62,973 nt of DNA, taken from NCBI GenBank assembly GCA_000733355.1, contig JNVV01000047.1:1-62973 (forward strand). Direction: 5' to 3'. Below the pieces are notes generated by a model that saw nothing but the letters and a program-made list of their open reading frames with translations, searched no databases and was not told where the DNA came from. Position numbers and translations under genes: made by a program. Positions 31,888 to 42,057 of this stretch are shown here, in pieces. This DNA is from Falciphora oryzae (Eukaryota; Ascomycota; Sordariomycetes; Magnaporthales; Magnaporthaceae). Each line of letters begins with the position of its first letter. Positions within the stretch are counted from its first letter, which is position 1.

Positions 31888-32414
31888 TGTAACAGGCCTC
31901 CGCCCTACTATAGCCAGCTACAATAGTATCAGGCCTGGAAAAGGGGGGTTCTCGCAGGGAGGTCTCAAAGGTTCAGCAGCTCAACAGTTGTATTCGTGCA
32001 GGGCTCAACAAATTTATAGTGTAAGTAGAAACAAAAACGATAGCTTGCCCTCCCAACCTCCTTCACAGGGGGTCTCTCGGGCCCTCTTTATGCTCTAGCC
32101 CTCCGTCCGTCCTTCGGCTGTCGTCGGCGCGCCTCCTCCTCCGTAGCGTCCGTCGGGGCCTGCCTTTCGGTTGTTATCGGCACACTGCCTCCTCCGCGGC
32201 GTCCGTCGGAACCGGATATATTTCGTCCCTTTTAGGGTTCCGGGCCGGGCTAATCTACGGGGGCTAATCGGCGCGCGTATCGCAAAGTTAAACTCTCCTA
32301 ATCCGCATATCCGTTAGGGCTTGCGCCCTTCCGGCTACCACCCGGAGGCCTCCTTTATGGTCACCGGTGGCGTCCCCTACGGCTGCTGGCTATGGTTTTA
32401 TGTGGGGTGTTACA
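31888..32414 (-). repeat. LTR of element B, left (3' LTR in sense)
   Basis: 527 bp with TG..CA ends. Contains two related GC-rich blocks (CCTCCTCCGTAGCGTCCGTC and CCTCCTCCGCGGCGTCCGTC). Preceded by TSD ACGAA. Confidence 0.92.
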
Positions 32415-32638
32415 ATTATCCCTTTCCTAAAGAGGCTATCTTCGGCCTCTAACTTTCTCCTTTTCCCTAATGCAACGACAAATTTTCGTGGATTCGTAAG
32501 GGCGTTAACCGTTTTTTTCCCTCGCTTGGGGTAGGCGCTAGTTTCTAATAAAACCTTTAAAAAAGGATAACCAATTTAGCGATTTCAGGTGTCCCCTTTT
32601 TTACTGCTTAGCTCCACGTCTTAAAGCTCGCGGATCTT

Positions 32639-32851
32639 TCAGTTCCTTTTGTTCCGGGCCCTTTGGAAGGCTCGTACTCTCGTGGGTACGCCGCGAAAGT
32701 ATTCTTCGGGCTCCCAAATATTGTACTTTACTAGCCAATCCATCCACTTAACCAGGTAGTACTTTTTGCCTCGGATCCGTCCTTTATCTCGTACTTCTTC
32801 GACCTCCCATTCCTTTTGGTCGTCCTCGTACTCTGGTATAGGTAACGGCAC
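32639..32851 (-). pseudogene. Chromodomain of element B
   Basis: The minus-strand frame reads EWEVEEVRDKGRIRGKKYYL then VKWMDWLVKYNIWEPEEYF, a chromodomain with the aromatic-cage-like positions typical of chromoviral integrase tails. It would direct integration to modified histones. It is separated by stops from the integrase. Confidence 0.8.
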
Positions 32852-33653
32852 TTCGTCTCCTTATTCTCTAGTAGTATACCGCTTGAAGTTTTGCACGGGA
32901 ATAACGTCGTAAAAACGGCGGTGATGCTTGGGAAATGCCAAACGGTAGGCCTGCTAGCTTATGCGTTCAGTAATCCGGAAGGGACCGATCTATTTAAATG
33001 CTAACTTTTTGTTTTTTAAACGCAGGTTTTTCGTAGACATTTTAACCAAATCTCTAATTGCGAACTGCATAGGGATGTGGTTTCTGTTGTAGTACTTAGC
33101 TAACCGTTCCTGTGCCTGCAGCAACGTCTCTTTAAGCTCCTTACGCAATGCATAAAGTCGTTCGATGCGGTTTTTTGCTGCGGGTACCCTCCCCTTAAGG
33201 ATATTGTCCGCGATATCAATCCGCATCTCGCAATCCGATCCGTACAAGAAATAGAACGGCGAGTGCCCTGTAGTAAAATTCCTGCTATTATTGTAAGCGT
33301 AAGCTGCTAACGGTAGCAATAATGCCTAAAAGTTTTCCAAACCGGCGCAATAGCTGCGGAAATAATCTTCGATAACGCGGTTAAAAACTTCCATCTGCCC
33401 GTCCGTTTAAAAATGGTAGGCGGTCGACATACGTCTTTTAATAATCTGGTACTTGCACACTTCTTCCCAAAAGCCACTAGTAATGCGGCTATCGCGATCG
33501 CTAACGATGCTTTTGGGGGTACCGAACACGCATTCGATACGCTCAAAAAACAGCTCTACGAACTATCCTACACTTATATCAGCTCGTATGGGGATAAAAA
33601 CCACGTACTTGGTTAATCGGCACACGACGACGAAAATCGCGTTAAAAACCTAA
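32852..33653 (-). pseudogene. Integrase of element B, C-terminal half
   Basis: Minus-strand pieces include LLPLAAYAYNNSRNFTTGHS, FYFLYGSDCEMRIDIADNIL and LKETLLQAQERLAKYYNRNH, and further upstream FNAIFVVVCRLTKYVVFIPI in the core. It stops at the solo-LTR insertion (TSD CCTAA at 33649-33653). Multiple stops are present. Confidence 0.7.
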
Positions 33654-33720
33654 TGTCACACGGAAGAACCTGTGGACTCACCTAATCGGCCCCACAGAAG
33701 GTCCGGGAACCGGTATAGGT

Positions 33721-33861
33721 TGTGACGAGCGTGGCGTACAACCCCGCACGCACCGTCCTAGCACCTTCATAAGTCAGCTTCAGTGACTGTGCAGACAGTC
33801 CTGAATCGTGCCCTTTTGTGGGTGTGTAGTGCATTGGGAGTGACTTATGCCGATCGTTACA
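33721..33861. mobile_element. 141-bp solo mini-LTR inside an LTR
   Basis: Begins TGTGACGAGC and ends GATCGTTACA (TG..CA), with TAGGT on both sides (33716-33720 and 33862-33866). The uninterrupted LTRs carry TAGGT once. It is non-coding and unlike the TRIM LTR at 1574. Confidence 0.8.
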
Positions 33862-33991
33862 TAGGTGCCCAACGGCCCCGAGGCCTAAAGGCCGAAGGCC
33901 GGAAGGGCAGTGTGAATCATGTACTCGATACTTCGCACGGATCACAAGGTGGTTTATATAAACCCTGCCATCTCCTATGTCCTCCATGAAA

Positions 33992-34177
33992 GATTCCTTC
34001 TTCCTCAAGCATCTCTTGAGCCCATAGAAAGATTATCTGCAATATAGAGATCCTTCTCCAAGCCGTCTTTGACCCCTTGTTACAGATTCCTTCTTCCTCA
34101 AGCATCTCTTGAGCCCATAGAAAGATTATCTGCAATATAGAGATCCTTCTCCAAGCCGTCTTTGACCCCTTGTTACA
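33992..34177. repeat. Perfect 93-bp tandem duplication of the LTR end
   Basis: 33992-34084 and 34085-34177 are identical by eye, from GATTCCTTCTTCC to CCTTGTTACA. Confidence 0.9.
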
Positions 34178-34182
34178 CCTAA

Positions 34183-35075
34183 CCACCCGCCGTCCTGCTT
34201 TCAAATAAGCCGGTCACCCAATCTAAAAAGATCTCTTTCATAAGCTACCCGTCTTTTAGCGGTAGTAAGGGTTCAAATTTGCCGTAAGGCTTGTAACGAT
34301 AAATCGCCTTCCCTTAGCACTAAAGGCACGATGCCACATATGCCGTAACATCCCCCTTAACTCCATCCCACCAAAAAAAGCGCTGGATAAAATCTAAAAT
34401 CTTGGCCACGCCCTAATAACCGGCTCCCGGGAAATCGTAAAACTATCTCAGGATTTCGGTCCTTAAAGCCTCGTCTGCAAAAACATAAACCTAATTTCCC
34501 CGGAAAATCAACTCGTCACCGTCAGCTAAATGGAAGCACGATGCTCCTTGCTACCGAATCGTCATCGCAATATCTCGGTACGGTACGGTATATTTCACGT
34601 CAAGTACTGCCAAGCGGGGCTTCTTAACTACTGTCAGCCTCTTAAGCAAATTCATGCTCGCCGGATCCCGCTTTTGTACGTCCCCAATCTATTTCCTTAA
34701 CGGCGTTAGGATCTCCTCCGGGGAGTCCGTGGTTACGCTGCTCTCAAACTAATCCAAAGCAATGCGTGCCTCCTAACGAGTAACAAATTACACCTATAAG
34801 GCATAAATAACCTTAAAGGCGTCTGGATCGTCGGCTAACGTAAGTTGTGCCAAACGTACGCTATCCCGCTCGCTTCGCCGGTTAAAAATAAAATTTTTAA
34901 GGGATCGCTCGTTAGGTGCGCTCTCTGCGCTCACTAGCTAGGGAGGCTTATTAAACGACGCTCCCTCGGCAATGTCCTTTGCGTGCTGCTTATAAACAAA
35001 CACGTCTTGTTCCCAACCCATCTTATTAGATAGCGTCGGCAAAAGTTTCTCAATAAAAGTCTCCTATCCTTCTTC
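34183..35075 (-). pseudogene. Integrase N-terminal region/linker of element B
   Basis: Translation resumes after the solo LTR and continues to the A2 insertion. The minus strand gives E-T-F-I-E-K-L-L-P-T-L-S-N-K-M-G-W-E-Q and RSLKNFIFNRRSERDSVRLA, interrupted by stops. The frame links to the RNase H end at 42058 if one copy of the TSD GCGAC is counted. Confidence 0.6.
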
Positions 35076-35080
35076 GCGAC

Positions 35081-35366
35081 TGTAACAAGGGGTCAAAGAC
35101 GGCTTGGAGAAAGAATCTCTAGATTGCAAATAATCTTTCTATGGGCTTAAGAGATGCTTGAGGAAGAAGGAATCTCTCATGGAAGACATAGGAGATGGCA
35201 GGGTTTATATAAACCACCTTGTGATCCGTGCGAAGTATCGAGTACATGATTCACACTGCCCTTCCGGCCTTCGGCCTTTAGGCCTCGGGGCCGTTGGGCA
35301 CCTATACCTGTTCCCGGACCTTTTGTGGGGCCGATTAGGTGAGTTCGCAGGTTCTTCCGTGTGACA
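35081..35366 (-). repeat. LTR of A2, left (3' LTR in sense)
   Basis: 286 bp, TGTAACAAGG to CCGTGTGACA on the plus strand, with TATA-like TTTATATAAACC in the middle. Confidence 0.93.
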
Positions 35367-36351
35367 CTATCCTCCTCTTCCTAGGGCGCGTTTCGAGACC
35401 TTTTGAAGCCTGTTTAAGGGATGCGGCTATGCCTATATCTTATGGCACGCGGGGGTCCCTAGGCTTATCGGGGTTGAGCCGATGAAAGGCAACAACGTGT
35501 TGCTTAGATCCGTCGGTATCGAAGTGCTCCTAAGGTTCCTACGTCCAGTCCTTTTTTCGTGGGTAATCTTCCTATCGGACAAGGTAACGAACCTTCCCGC
35601 TTGTATCTATGGAATCCATAACCTTTTTTATAACGAAATTTCCTATAACCGAGGGGGCCTTCCGCAGTACCTGGTTAGGGTTAGGTCGTGCCTGAATGCC
35701 AGAGCGGTAGGGTTTGATAAGGGATACGTGGAAAGCGTTATGGATTTTCCAGGTTTTAGGCAGGGCTAGTCGTACCGCCGTGGGAGAAATAACCTTAAGG
35801 ATCCGGAAGGGCCCGAGCATTTTGGCATCGAGTTGCTTGGCGGGGCGACGGGTCTTTATGTGCCGGGCGTTTAATATAATGAATTGTCTTTCGGTAAGGA
35901 CCGGCGAGGGGCTTCTCCTTTTGTCGGCCCAATGCTTTATTCGTTCCCGGGCTTTTTCGAGGTGTTGTTTGGCTTCTTCGTGCACCTGGGTCATCCAATG
36001 CCGGTAAAGTTGGCTTGCTGGATTGCGTACTCGTTTTGGGAGAGGGGGATTATTGGAAGCTGGGTGGTACCCGTAGTTGGCGAAAAAGGGAGTAATGGAG
36101 GTATTTGCCGAAGATATATTATTATAGGCAAATTCCGCCGTGGGTAATAGCTCGACCCAGTTAGTCATTTCGTAATTTACGAAAAACCTAAGGTAGGCTT
36201 CCAGGTTTTGGTTAAGCCTTTCGGTTTGTCTATCCGTTTGGGGATGGAAGGCAGTGCTTATTTTTGGTTTGATGCCTACCAAACGGAGGAAATTTTTCCA
36301 TAAGTGGCTCGTAAATCTGGAATTTCTATTAGAGATAATATCTAGAGGCAT
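35367..36351 (-). pseudogene. Integrase C-terminal half and chromodomain of A2
   Basis: The minus-strand frame at 36351-35572 reads SRFTSHLWKNFLRLVGIKPK, STAFHPQTDRQTERLNQNLE, TAEFAYNNISSANTSITPFF, a long linker with VSLIKPYRSG, then the chromodomain KKVMDSIDTSGKVRYLVR followed by TAG (TGG-to-TAG) and EDYPRKKDWTWEPWEHF. The integrase inserts cDNA; the tail targets chromatin. It is broken by the nonsense change in the chromodomain. Confidence 0.85.
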
Positions 36352-36654
36352 ACCGTGCAGTCGCTAGTATTTTTTGGCGAAAATGCGGATAAGGTTATCC
36401 GATTTTTTACCTTTGATTTTGAGGGGGACGAAATGCGCCATTTTGGTAAAGGGGTTTACCATTACCCAGATTGAATCGCACCTATCGCTTAAAGGGAGGT
36501 CCGTGATGAAGTCCATGGCCACCGTTTTCCAGGGCTGGTAATGCAGCTCTATAGGTTGTAGGGGTCTAAAGGGGGCATGCTTTGGGGCCTTATTGCGTTA
36601 GCACTCCAGGCATCCCCTCACGTATTCCCGGACTTTTGCTTCGATATTGGGCCA

Positions 36655-36963
36655 CTAAAAGTGCCGAGTAATTAACTCGAGGGTTTTATCCATACCCATA
36701 TATCCAGCGACTTTTGTATCATGTTCGGACTCGAGGACTTCCTTTTGCAGGGCCTCCGTTAGCACCCACAATCTTTCCTTATGATAAAGGAGGCTATCCT
36801 CAACTTCTTCACCCTTTTCGGGCTTTTGGAGGCGGCTTTGGTATTCGGAATCCGATATACCAGCTTGCTTAACTTTGTTAGTAAATTCCGTAGCCCACTT
36901 TAGGATTGGAATACTGCAAAGCCGGCTTGGGGATAGGAGGAAAAAAGGTGCTCCTTGCGGCAA
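36655..36963 (-). pseudogene. Linker/zinc-binding start of integrase, A2
   Basis: The minus-strand frame contains [40 protein letters not shown] and TLELITRHF, the H-H part of the integrase HHCC finger. The downstream C-C part lies beyond a stop (a CAA/CAG or TGG codon changed). Confidence 0.75.
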
Positions 36964-37167
36964 AGCTTCTTCTATGGGGTTATCTCCTTATCCTTCCAGG
37001 GCCGAAATTTTTGCTAGGAAGTGTTTTTTTTGCAAGATCGTTGTAATCGGCTGATCCTCACTCCCCCCTTTTTTAGGCTTGTGCTGGGGTAATTTCGACA
37101 GCACATCGGCCTTTTCATTTTGCTTTCCTGGCCGGTAGTTGATTATAAACCAATAACCAGCTAGCTG

Positions 37168-37539
37168 TTATGCCCATTTAGTTTGCTTTCGATTAAGGAC
37201 TTTGGCCGTTAGGAAATATTCGAGGTTCCAGTGATCTGTATAAACCTTTATCCGGTGCTTTGCCCTTTCGAGGTAATGCTTCCACCTAGCGAAGCAATCG
37301 ACGACCGCTAAAAGTTCCTTATCGTGGATTTCATAGTTGATTTCGGCGGGCGACATTTTGCGTAAATGGAAAGCAACGGGGTATAGTTTATTAGTTTCGG
37401 GGTCCTTTTGGGATAACACCCCTTTAAGGGCAAAATCCGAAGCGTCCATTTCAATTTGTGCTGGAAGAGATGGGTCGAAATGCCGGAGTATCGGAGGCGA
37501 AACGAAAGCGACTTTAAAGGCTTCGAAAGCCTGTTCCAT
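37168..37539 (-). pseudogene. RNase H of A2
   Basis: Reads [60 protein letters not shown] and [20 protein letters not shown]. Catalytic Asp and Glu positions are visible, and it ends at a stop after KWA. Confidence 0.8.
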
Positions 37540-37549
37540 TTCGGGGGTT

Positions 37550-38390
37550 TATCGCTATTGGCTTTTGGGCAAAGCGTTAGCCGTCGTTATAGGCCTAACG
37601 ATTCCTAAAAACCCTTTAATAAACCTTTTGTAAAAGTTAGCAAAGCCGACGAACGACTGGGAGTCCTTAAGGCAGTTGGGGGTCTTTTATTGGATGATAG
37701 CATTAACCTTATTTTTGGATATTGCGATGCCCTCGGGTTTTATTATGTGACCAAAGAACTCAACCTCGTGCACCCTTTAAACGCATTTGCGAGGGGCCAC
37801 GGCTAGGTTGTGTTTAGTAAGGCGGCGAAGCACCTCCTTTACCAAACTATCGTGTTATTCCTTGGTTTTTGCGTATATTAGGAGGTTATCCAAATATACG
37901 AGGAGCCCGGCATCGATAAGGTCCATAAAGATATGGTTCATCATGCTTTGGAAGGTGGCGGGGGCGTTGATAAGGCTTATAGGCATAACCGTGAACTCGA
38001 AGACGCCGTATTTGCAGCGGAAGGCCGTAAGCTATTCGTGCCCTTTTTTCATCCGAATTAGGTTAAACCCAGTTTTGAGGTCGATTTTCGTTTTCCATTT
38101 GGCATTCCGAAATCGATCTTAAAGCTCCGTAATAAGCGGGATAAGGCACCGAATCGGAATCGTTTTGGCGTTTACGTCCTTGTAGTCGACCACCACCCTT
38201 AAAGGATCGAGGGGGTCTTTCTTTTCTGCGAACATAAAGGGCGAACTATTGGCAGTTTTGCATGGCCTAGCCCGACCGATTCGTACCTGCTTTTCCAACC
38301 ACGGCTTTAGGACATCTAATTCCCTTTAGCTTATTAGGTACAAGGGGCTATGGGTTAATTAAGCTCCTTCTTTAAAGTGAATTTCGTAGT
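37550..38390 (-). pseudogene. Reverse transcriptase of A2 with Y-L-D-N box
   Basis: Minus-strand pieces give the RT palm: DVNAKTIPIRC, ELRSR..., [12 protein letters not shown] and [14 protein letters not shown]. The catalytic box (about 37885-37900) is TAT TTG GAT AAC, so the second Asp is Asn. Copy C has GAT GAC here. Several stops are present. The protein would not polymerise DNA. Confidence 0.8.
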
Positions 38391-38610
38391 CCCAAAGCTA
38401 ATGATCGGGAAAACGGGTAGCAGCCGCTTCCGTCATAATAGGGAAAAATTCCCTAAACTCCTGTGGCACCGATTCGAGGCCGTCCGAATCCGCTTTGGTC
38501 ACTTCCTTAAAGGAAGGAATACCGTGCCCGTATTTAATAGCGGCAATAATCGCGGGCTCGACTGTTTTCATGTTCTCCCGAAGGCGTAAGCCTTTGGGCG
38601 GCCGTAAATC

Positions 38611-39006
38611 CTATGGCTTTCGGGCCCGGGGCTTGTTGCACTTCCGGCATTTGTCCGAATCCATCCGGATATCCCGAAGGTTGCGATCTAGTAACCCTAG
38701 CGGTGGGTGTTGCCTTTGCCATGCGAAGGGCAGGATAATATCGCAATTTGGATCCGTAGGACTAACTTCGAACGTTTCCGTAAAATAGTACGTTTTATGC
38801 CGGAGGGTAACATCAACGACTAGTTGCTTTCCGGCCTCTAGTTCGATTTTCCTTAAAAAGGAGGTTATTACGCGAGGGATAGCTCTATCAACCAGGTGAC
38901 CCGGGAGTTGCTTCGTTATTTTGTTTGATATGACCTTCGTATTGCTGCCTCCATCCAAAAGGACCCGGACAGGTATTTCCTTCGATCCCCTCGCCCGTAT
39001 ATACAT
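38611..39006 (-). pseudogene. Retropepsin-like protease of A2
   Basis: Starts MYIRARGSKEIPVRVLLDGG and continues SNTKVISNKITKQLPGHLV, FLRKIELEAGKQLVVDVTL and SPTDPNCDIILPFAWQRQH. The active site L-D-G-G-S departs from the usual D-[ST]-G but is shared by all three copies' ancestral form. A Cys-rich linker KCRKCNKPRARK follows. Confidence 0.75.
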
Positions 39007-39192
39007 GCGGAGGATCGGTCTTGCGAATTCCTTATCCGTTAAAGGCTTTCGGGACTGGTTGGCGGCGATAGTCGATGGTTGTTAACAGTCATCGTCCGAT
39101 TCCGAATTTGATAGTTTAAAAATTTGTGGTTCGCTCGGGGCTTTTGAAATGAGGCTAGCGATTTTAACCTTTTTGGCTTGTAGCTGTTCCTC

Positions 39193-39393
39193 TTATTCGT
39201 CCGTTGTAGAGCGTTTAAGGATGGATTTGGCACCGGCCGTTTTTGCTGGTGTAGGAGGGAGTTCCTTGCCGTTAGTGTCCTTTTTGGCGTAGCATTCTAA
39301 CGTATGGTGCCCTTCTTTTCCGCAGCGCCAGCAATCGGCTTTGGCTAACTTTCGTGCGTCGATATCGCGTTGTTCGATTCCTTCGAGTGCCAA
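39193..39393 (-). pseudogene. Gag nucleocapsid zinc knuckle of A2
   Basis: The minus-strand frame has CWRCGKEGHHTLEC, a perfect C-x2-C-x4-H-x4-C knuckle, followed by YAKKDTNGKELPPTPAKTAG. It binds the element RNA. The same knuckle is kept in C (49,000 region). Confidence 0.85.
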
Positions 39394-39589
39394 TTTGGTG
39401 GTAGTCCAAATGTTGTTCTTTTTGTCGGCGGCCTTTTTATCGTTGGCCTTCTTTCCGGAACGGGAGCTTAAGGATGGACTTGGGTTCTTGTTTTTGGAGC
39501 CCTTGCCCCGGCGACGGCCCGCGTTCGAGCGCTCCTGATTCGAAGCGGGCTCGTCTTTTCCCTTTTCTTTTTAGCCCGTTCTTTGCATC

Positions 39590-40437
39590 AAGGCCTTAAT
39601 GGAGGCTTTATCCGCGAGCTTTTGTTCGTAAGTGATCCCTGCCTTTTGGAAGGCTTTAAGGAATTCGGCGTCGTCCGTAGGGATTCGACCTTTATTGGCA
39701 TATACCAAATCGGCGATACTTTCGGGTAGCGAGGATCGGACGAAATCCCGGAAGGTCGTACCGGTTTATCGGGTAGTGATATTGTACTGCCCCAGCTCCG
39801 TCAGGTAGCCGACGATATCGCCGTTGTACTTTAAGGACCGGAGCTTTTTGGCATTAGTTCGTTCCTCGTTAGGGTCCTTATAGTGTTCCTCCAGCGACGA
39901 AGCGTATCCTTTCCAGGAATTTTAAACGTTCATGGATTCCAATGAACGTGCCCTGGCCACGTGCTATTGGAGGGCGGCTCCTTTTAGGAGGGACCCGACC
40001 CAAGTGATGCGGTGTGGGTTACCAATAAAGCTTTAGGGGCAGGCGTTCATATAAGCCTGTACCACGAACCACCAGTCTTTAAATTTGGTGCGATCCCTTT
40101 CGAAAGCGCTAGGGGCTTTAAGTTGCACGGGGTTGACCATAAAGACTGTGCCTTGGGGAGTTCCCCTAGGGGGTTGCGAAGCCCTATCGCTTGGCGGAGA
40201 GGGTGATCGGAACAGCCGTGGCCTTCGGTTAGGAGGTTTCGGTGGCAGGTTATTATCGCTATTATCCGATTCCGAAAAGTTCGAAAAATCCGGATTACCG
40301 GCGGGTTGTCCCTGTGTCCGTCCCGGCGTAATGCTTATGCGGGCTTGGTTTGCTCGGGTTTGTAAATCCTTTAAGGTCCGTTCCATTTGTGCAGCTAGCA
40401 AGCCGGCGTTCGATCCGACGATCCGTTCCCGCGCCAT
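39590..40437 (-). pseudogene. Gag capsid region of A2
   Basis: An open piece at 40437-40033 gives LKAPSAFERDRTKFKDWWFV followed by VQAYMNACP. Downstream pieces (after stops) give SLEEHYKDPNEERTNAKKLR and TGTTFRDFVRSSLPESIADL, resembling the Retrotrans_gag capsid. It is clearly different in sequence from the capsid of copy C. Confidence 0.7.
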
Positions 40438-40551
40438 CGAGCTTATTTGTTTAAAGGCGGAAGGCGGAAGTATATCGGTATTAACTTCGGCTTTATCTTC
40501 CCTAATAGGGACGGGTACGTCCTGGGGAGAGCTTCGGTTTGATCCGGGTTG

Positions 40552-41754
40552 TTAAGACGATCGTTGCAAGGCCGAAAGTACAGTAGCTGATTTAGGCCGC
40601 TTTCTTTGTGCTGCAAGCCGCCGGCTTTCCCGTACGGCGTTCTTAACAAGCTGGCGAGTTTGGGCCAATATGCGTCGCTCGGCTTCGGTAAGGGCTTCGG
40701 GCGAAACATGCTCCTTGGTTAGGAGATCCTGGATCTGGGCATCCTTATCGACGGCCCAGTTAGTGACTCCCTTTTCGAAGGTGGAAAGTCGTGCTTGTAG
40801 GTTTTGCAAGTGGTTTTGTTGGGCCCGAGTAACGTCCCGGAGCTGAACTAGGGCCTCCGAACGGGTTTGTTGCTCTTTGGCCAGAGTGGCGACCGTAGCC
40901 CAGATTTGTTGTGCAAATGCTTGGCTTTTTCCAATAATTCGTTGCCGGAATGCCTTTTGTTGGTCGGCGGAAGCGATTAGGCCTTCTTTATATAAGGAAA
41001 CGACGGTATTGTACGCGTGGGTGATGTGGTCGTAATGGTTCTTGATTTCGCGGATTTGTTCCCGATCGGCGAGGATTTCCTGGCTTACATTTCGGGATAG
41101 GGCCGAAATTGCTTCGTGCGTACTGATAAATTCCCGCTGGATTTCAGTCATCCAGCCCGGGGGATCCTGAAGGCGTCCTACGGATATAAGGGTTTGTTGT
41201 TCGAGGGCCATGCTGAAGGGGGGTGCCGAATAAAGGATAAGTGCCCCTTGATCGTCGAGCATAGGGGTATTTTGACGTTCTTCCGGTGCAGACCGGGAGG
41301 GGCCTTCGGGGGCTTTTCCGGCCGCTTTTCCAGATTGGGCCGGTATGGTATCGGCAGGCATACCGGAATCGCTAGGCAAAAAAGGGGATTCTATAGCCGG
41401 CATGCCAAAGTCGCTTGGTAGGGAAGGAGATGTCGTTGTAGACGAGATGAGGGGGTCCGGTTCCCTGTATTCCTGGGCAGAGTAAAATCCTAAGGGTATA
41501 AGGGAGAATTTCCGGCCTTTTCTAGAGTCCCGTAGTTTCTCCAGGGCGATTGAGAGGGTGAAACGACCCTCCTGTATATTCTTTTCGCTTTTACCCGTTC
41601 GAAAACACCGGTGACAGTTAAAATGTTTGTGGTGTGGCCCTAGGGTTTTATTCGCTAAAGAAGGCAATAGTTGGGGCTTGGGGGTGCCGACTGACAGGGC
41701 CTTTCCAAAGCTTAGGAGGAAAGATAGTGAGGCTTCCGTTAGGGGGCAGAGCAT
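40552..41754 (-). pseudogene. Gag N-terminal domain of A2 (400-codon open frame)
   Basis: ATG at 41754 is only 12 nt inside the 5' LTR and overlaps the presumed primer-binding site. The frame begins MLCPLTEASLSFLLSFGK and contains LPSLANKTLGPHHKHFNCHR, a Pro/Ser-rich segment, then helical regions such as ADREQIREIKNHYDHITHAY and SEALVQLRDVTRAQQNHLQN. It is long for a gypsy Gag N-terminus and predicted coiled-coil-rich. The stop after LQRSS separates it from the capsid. It may be one polyprotein in the ancestor. Confidence 0.75.
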
Positions 41755-41829
41755 AGAAAGATTATTTGTAACAAGGGGTTAAAGACGGCTTGGAGAAAGA
41801 ATCTCTAGATTGCAGATAATCTTTCTATG
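41752..41829 (-). promoter_or_regulatory. Putative self-priming site of A2
   Basis: The bases next to the 5' LTR (41752-41765, plus strand CATAGAAAGATTAT) are the exact reverse complement of 41816-41829 (ATAATCTTTCTATG) inside the LTR. A 14-nt match between the primer-binding position and an LTR segment transcribed in the same RNA is the signature of Tf1/sushi-type self-priming. The gag ATG overlaps the site. Confidence 0.6.
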
Positions 41830-42052
41830 GGCTTAAGAGATGTTTGAGGAAGAAGGAATCTCTTATGGAAGACATAGGAGATGGCAGGGTTTATATAAAC
41901 CACCTTGTGATCCGTGCGAAGTATCGAGTACATGATTCACACTGCCCTTCCGGCCTTCGGCCTTTAGGCCTCGGGGCCGTTGGGCACCTATACCTGTTCC
42001 CGGACCTTCTGTGGGGCCGATTAGGTGAGTCCGCAGGTTCTTCCGTGTGACA
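41767..42052 (-). repeat. LTR of A2, right (5' LTR in sense)
   Basis: 286 bp, TGTAACAAGG to CCGTGTGACA, followed by TSD GCGAC. Confidence 0.93.
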
Positions 42053-42057
42053 GCGAC

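Larger units (their letters stand above)
33654..34177 (+). mobile_element. Solo family-A LTR in element B, itself interrupted and partly duplicated
   Basis: Starts TGTCACACGG and ends TTGTTACA, flanked by CCTAA at 33649-33653 and 34178-34182. It contains a 141-bp foreign insert (33721-33861) and a perfect 93-bp tandem duplication of its end (33992-34084 repeated as 34085-34177). Without these it is about 286-290 bp, the family-A length. It splits the integrase of element B. Confidence 0.9.
35081..42052 (-). mobile_element. Ty3/Gypsy chromovirus copy A2, structurally complete
   Basis: Two 286-bp LTRs (35081-35366, 41767-42052), TSD GCGAC on both sides (35076-35080, 42053-42057), total 6972 bp. 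Minus-strand order: gag, protease, RT, RNase H, integrase, chromodomain. It is the least decayed family-A copy here but still has stops and a Y-L-D-N catalytic box. It inserted into the pol gene of element B. The LTRs differ by about six transitions. Confidence 0.93.
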
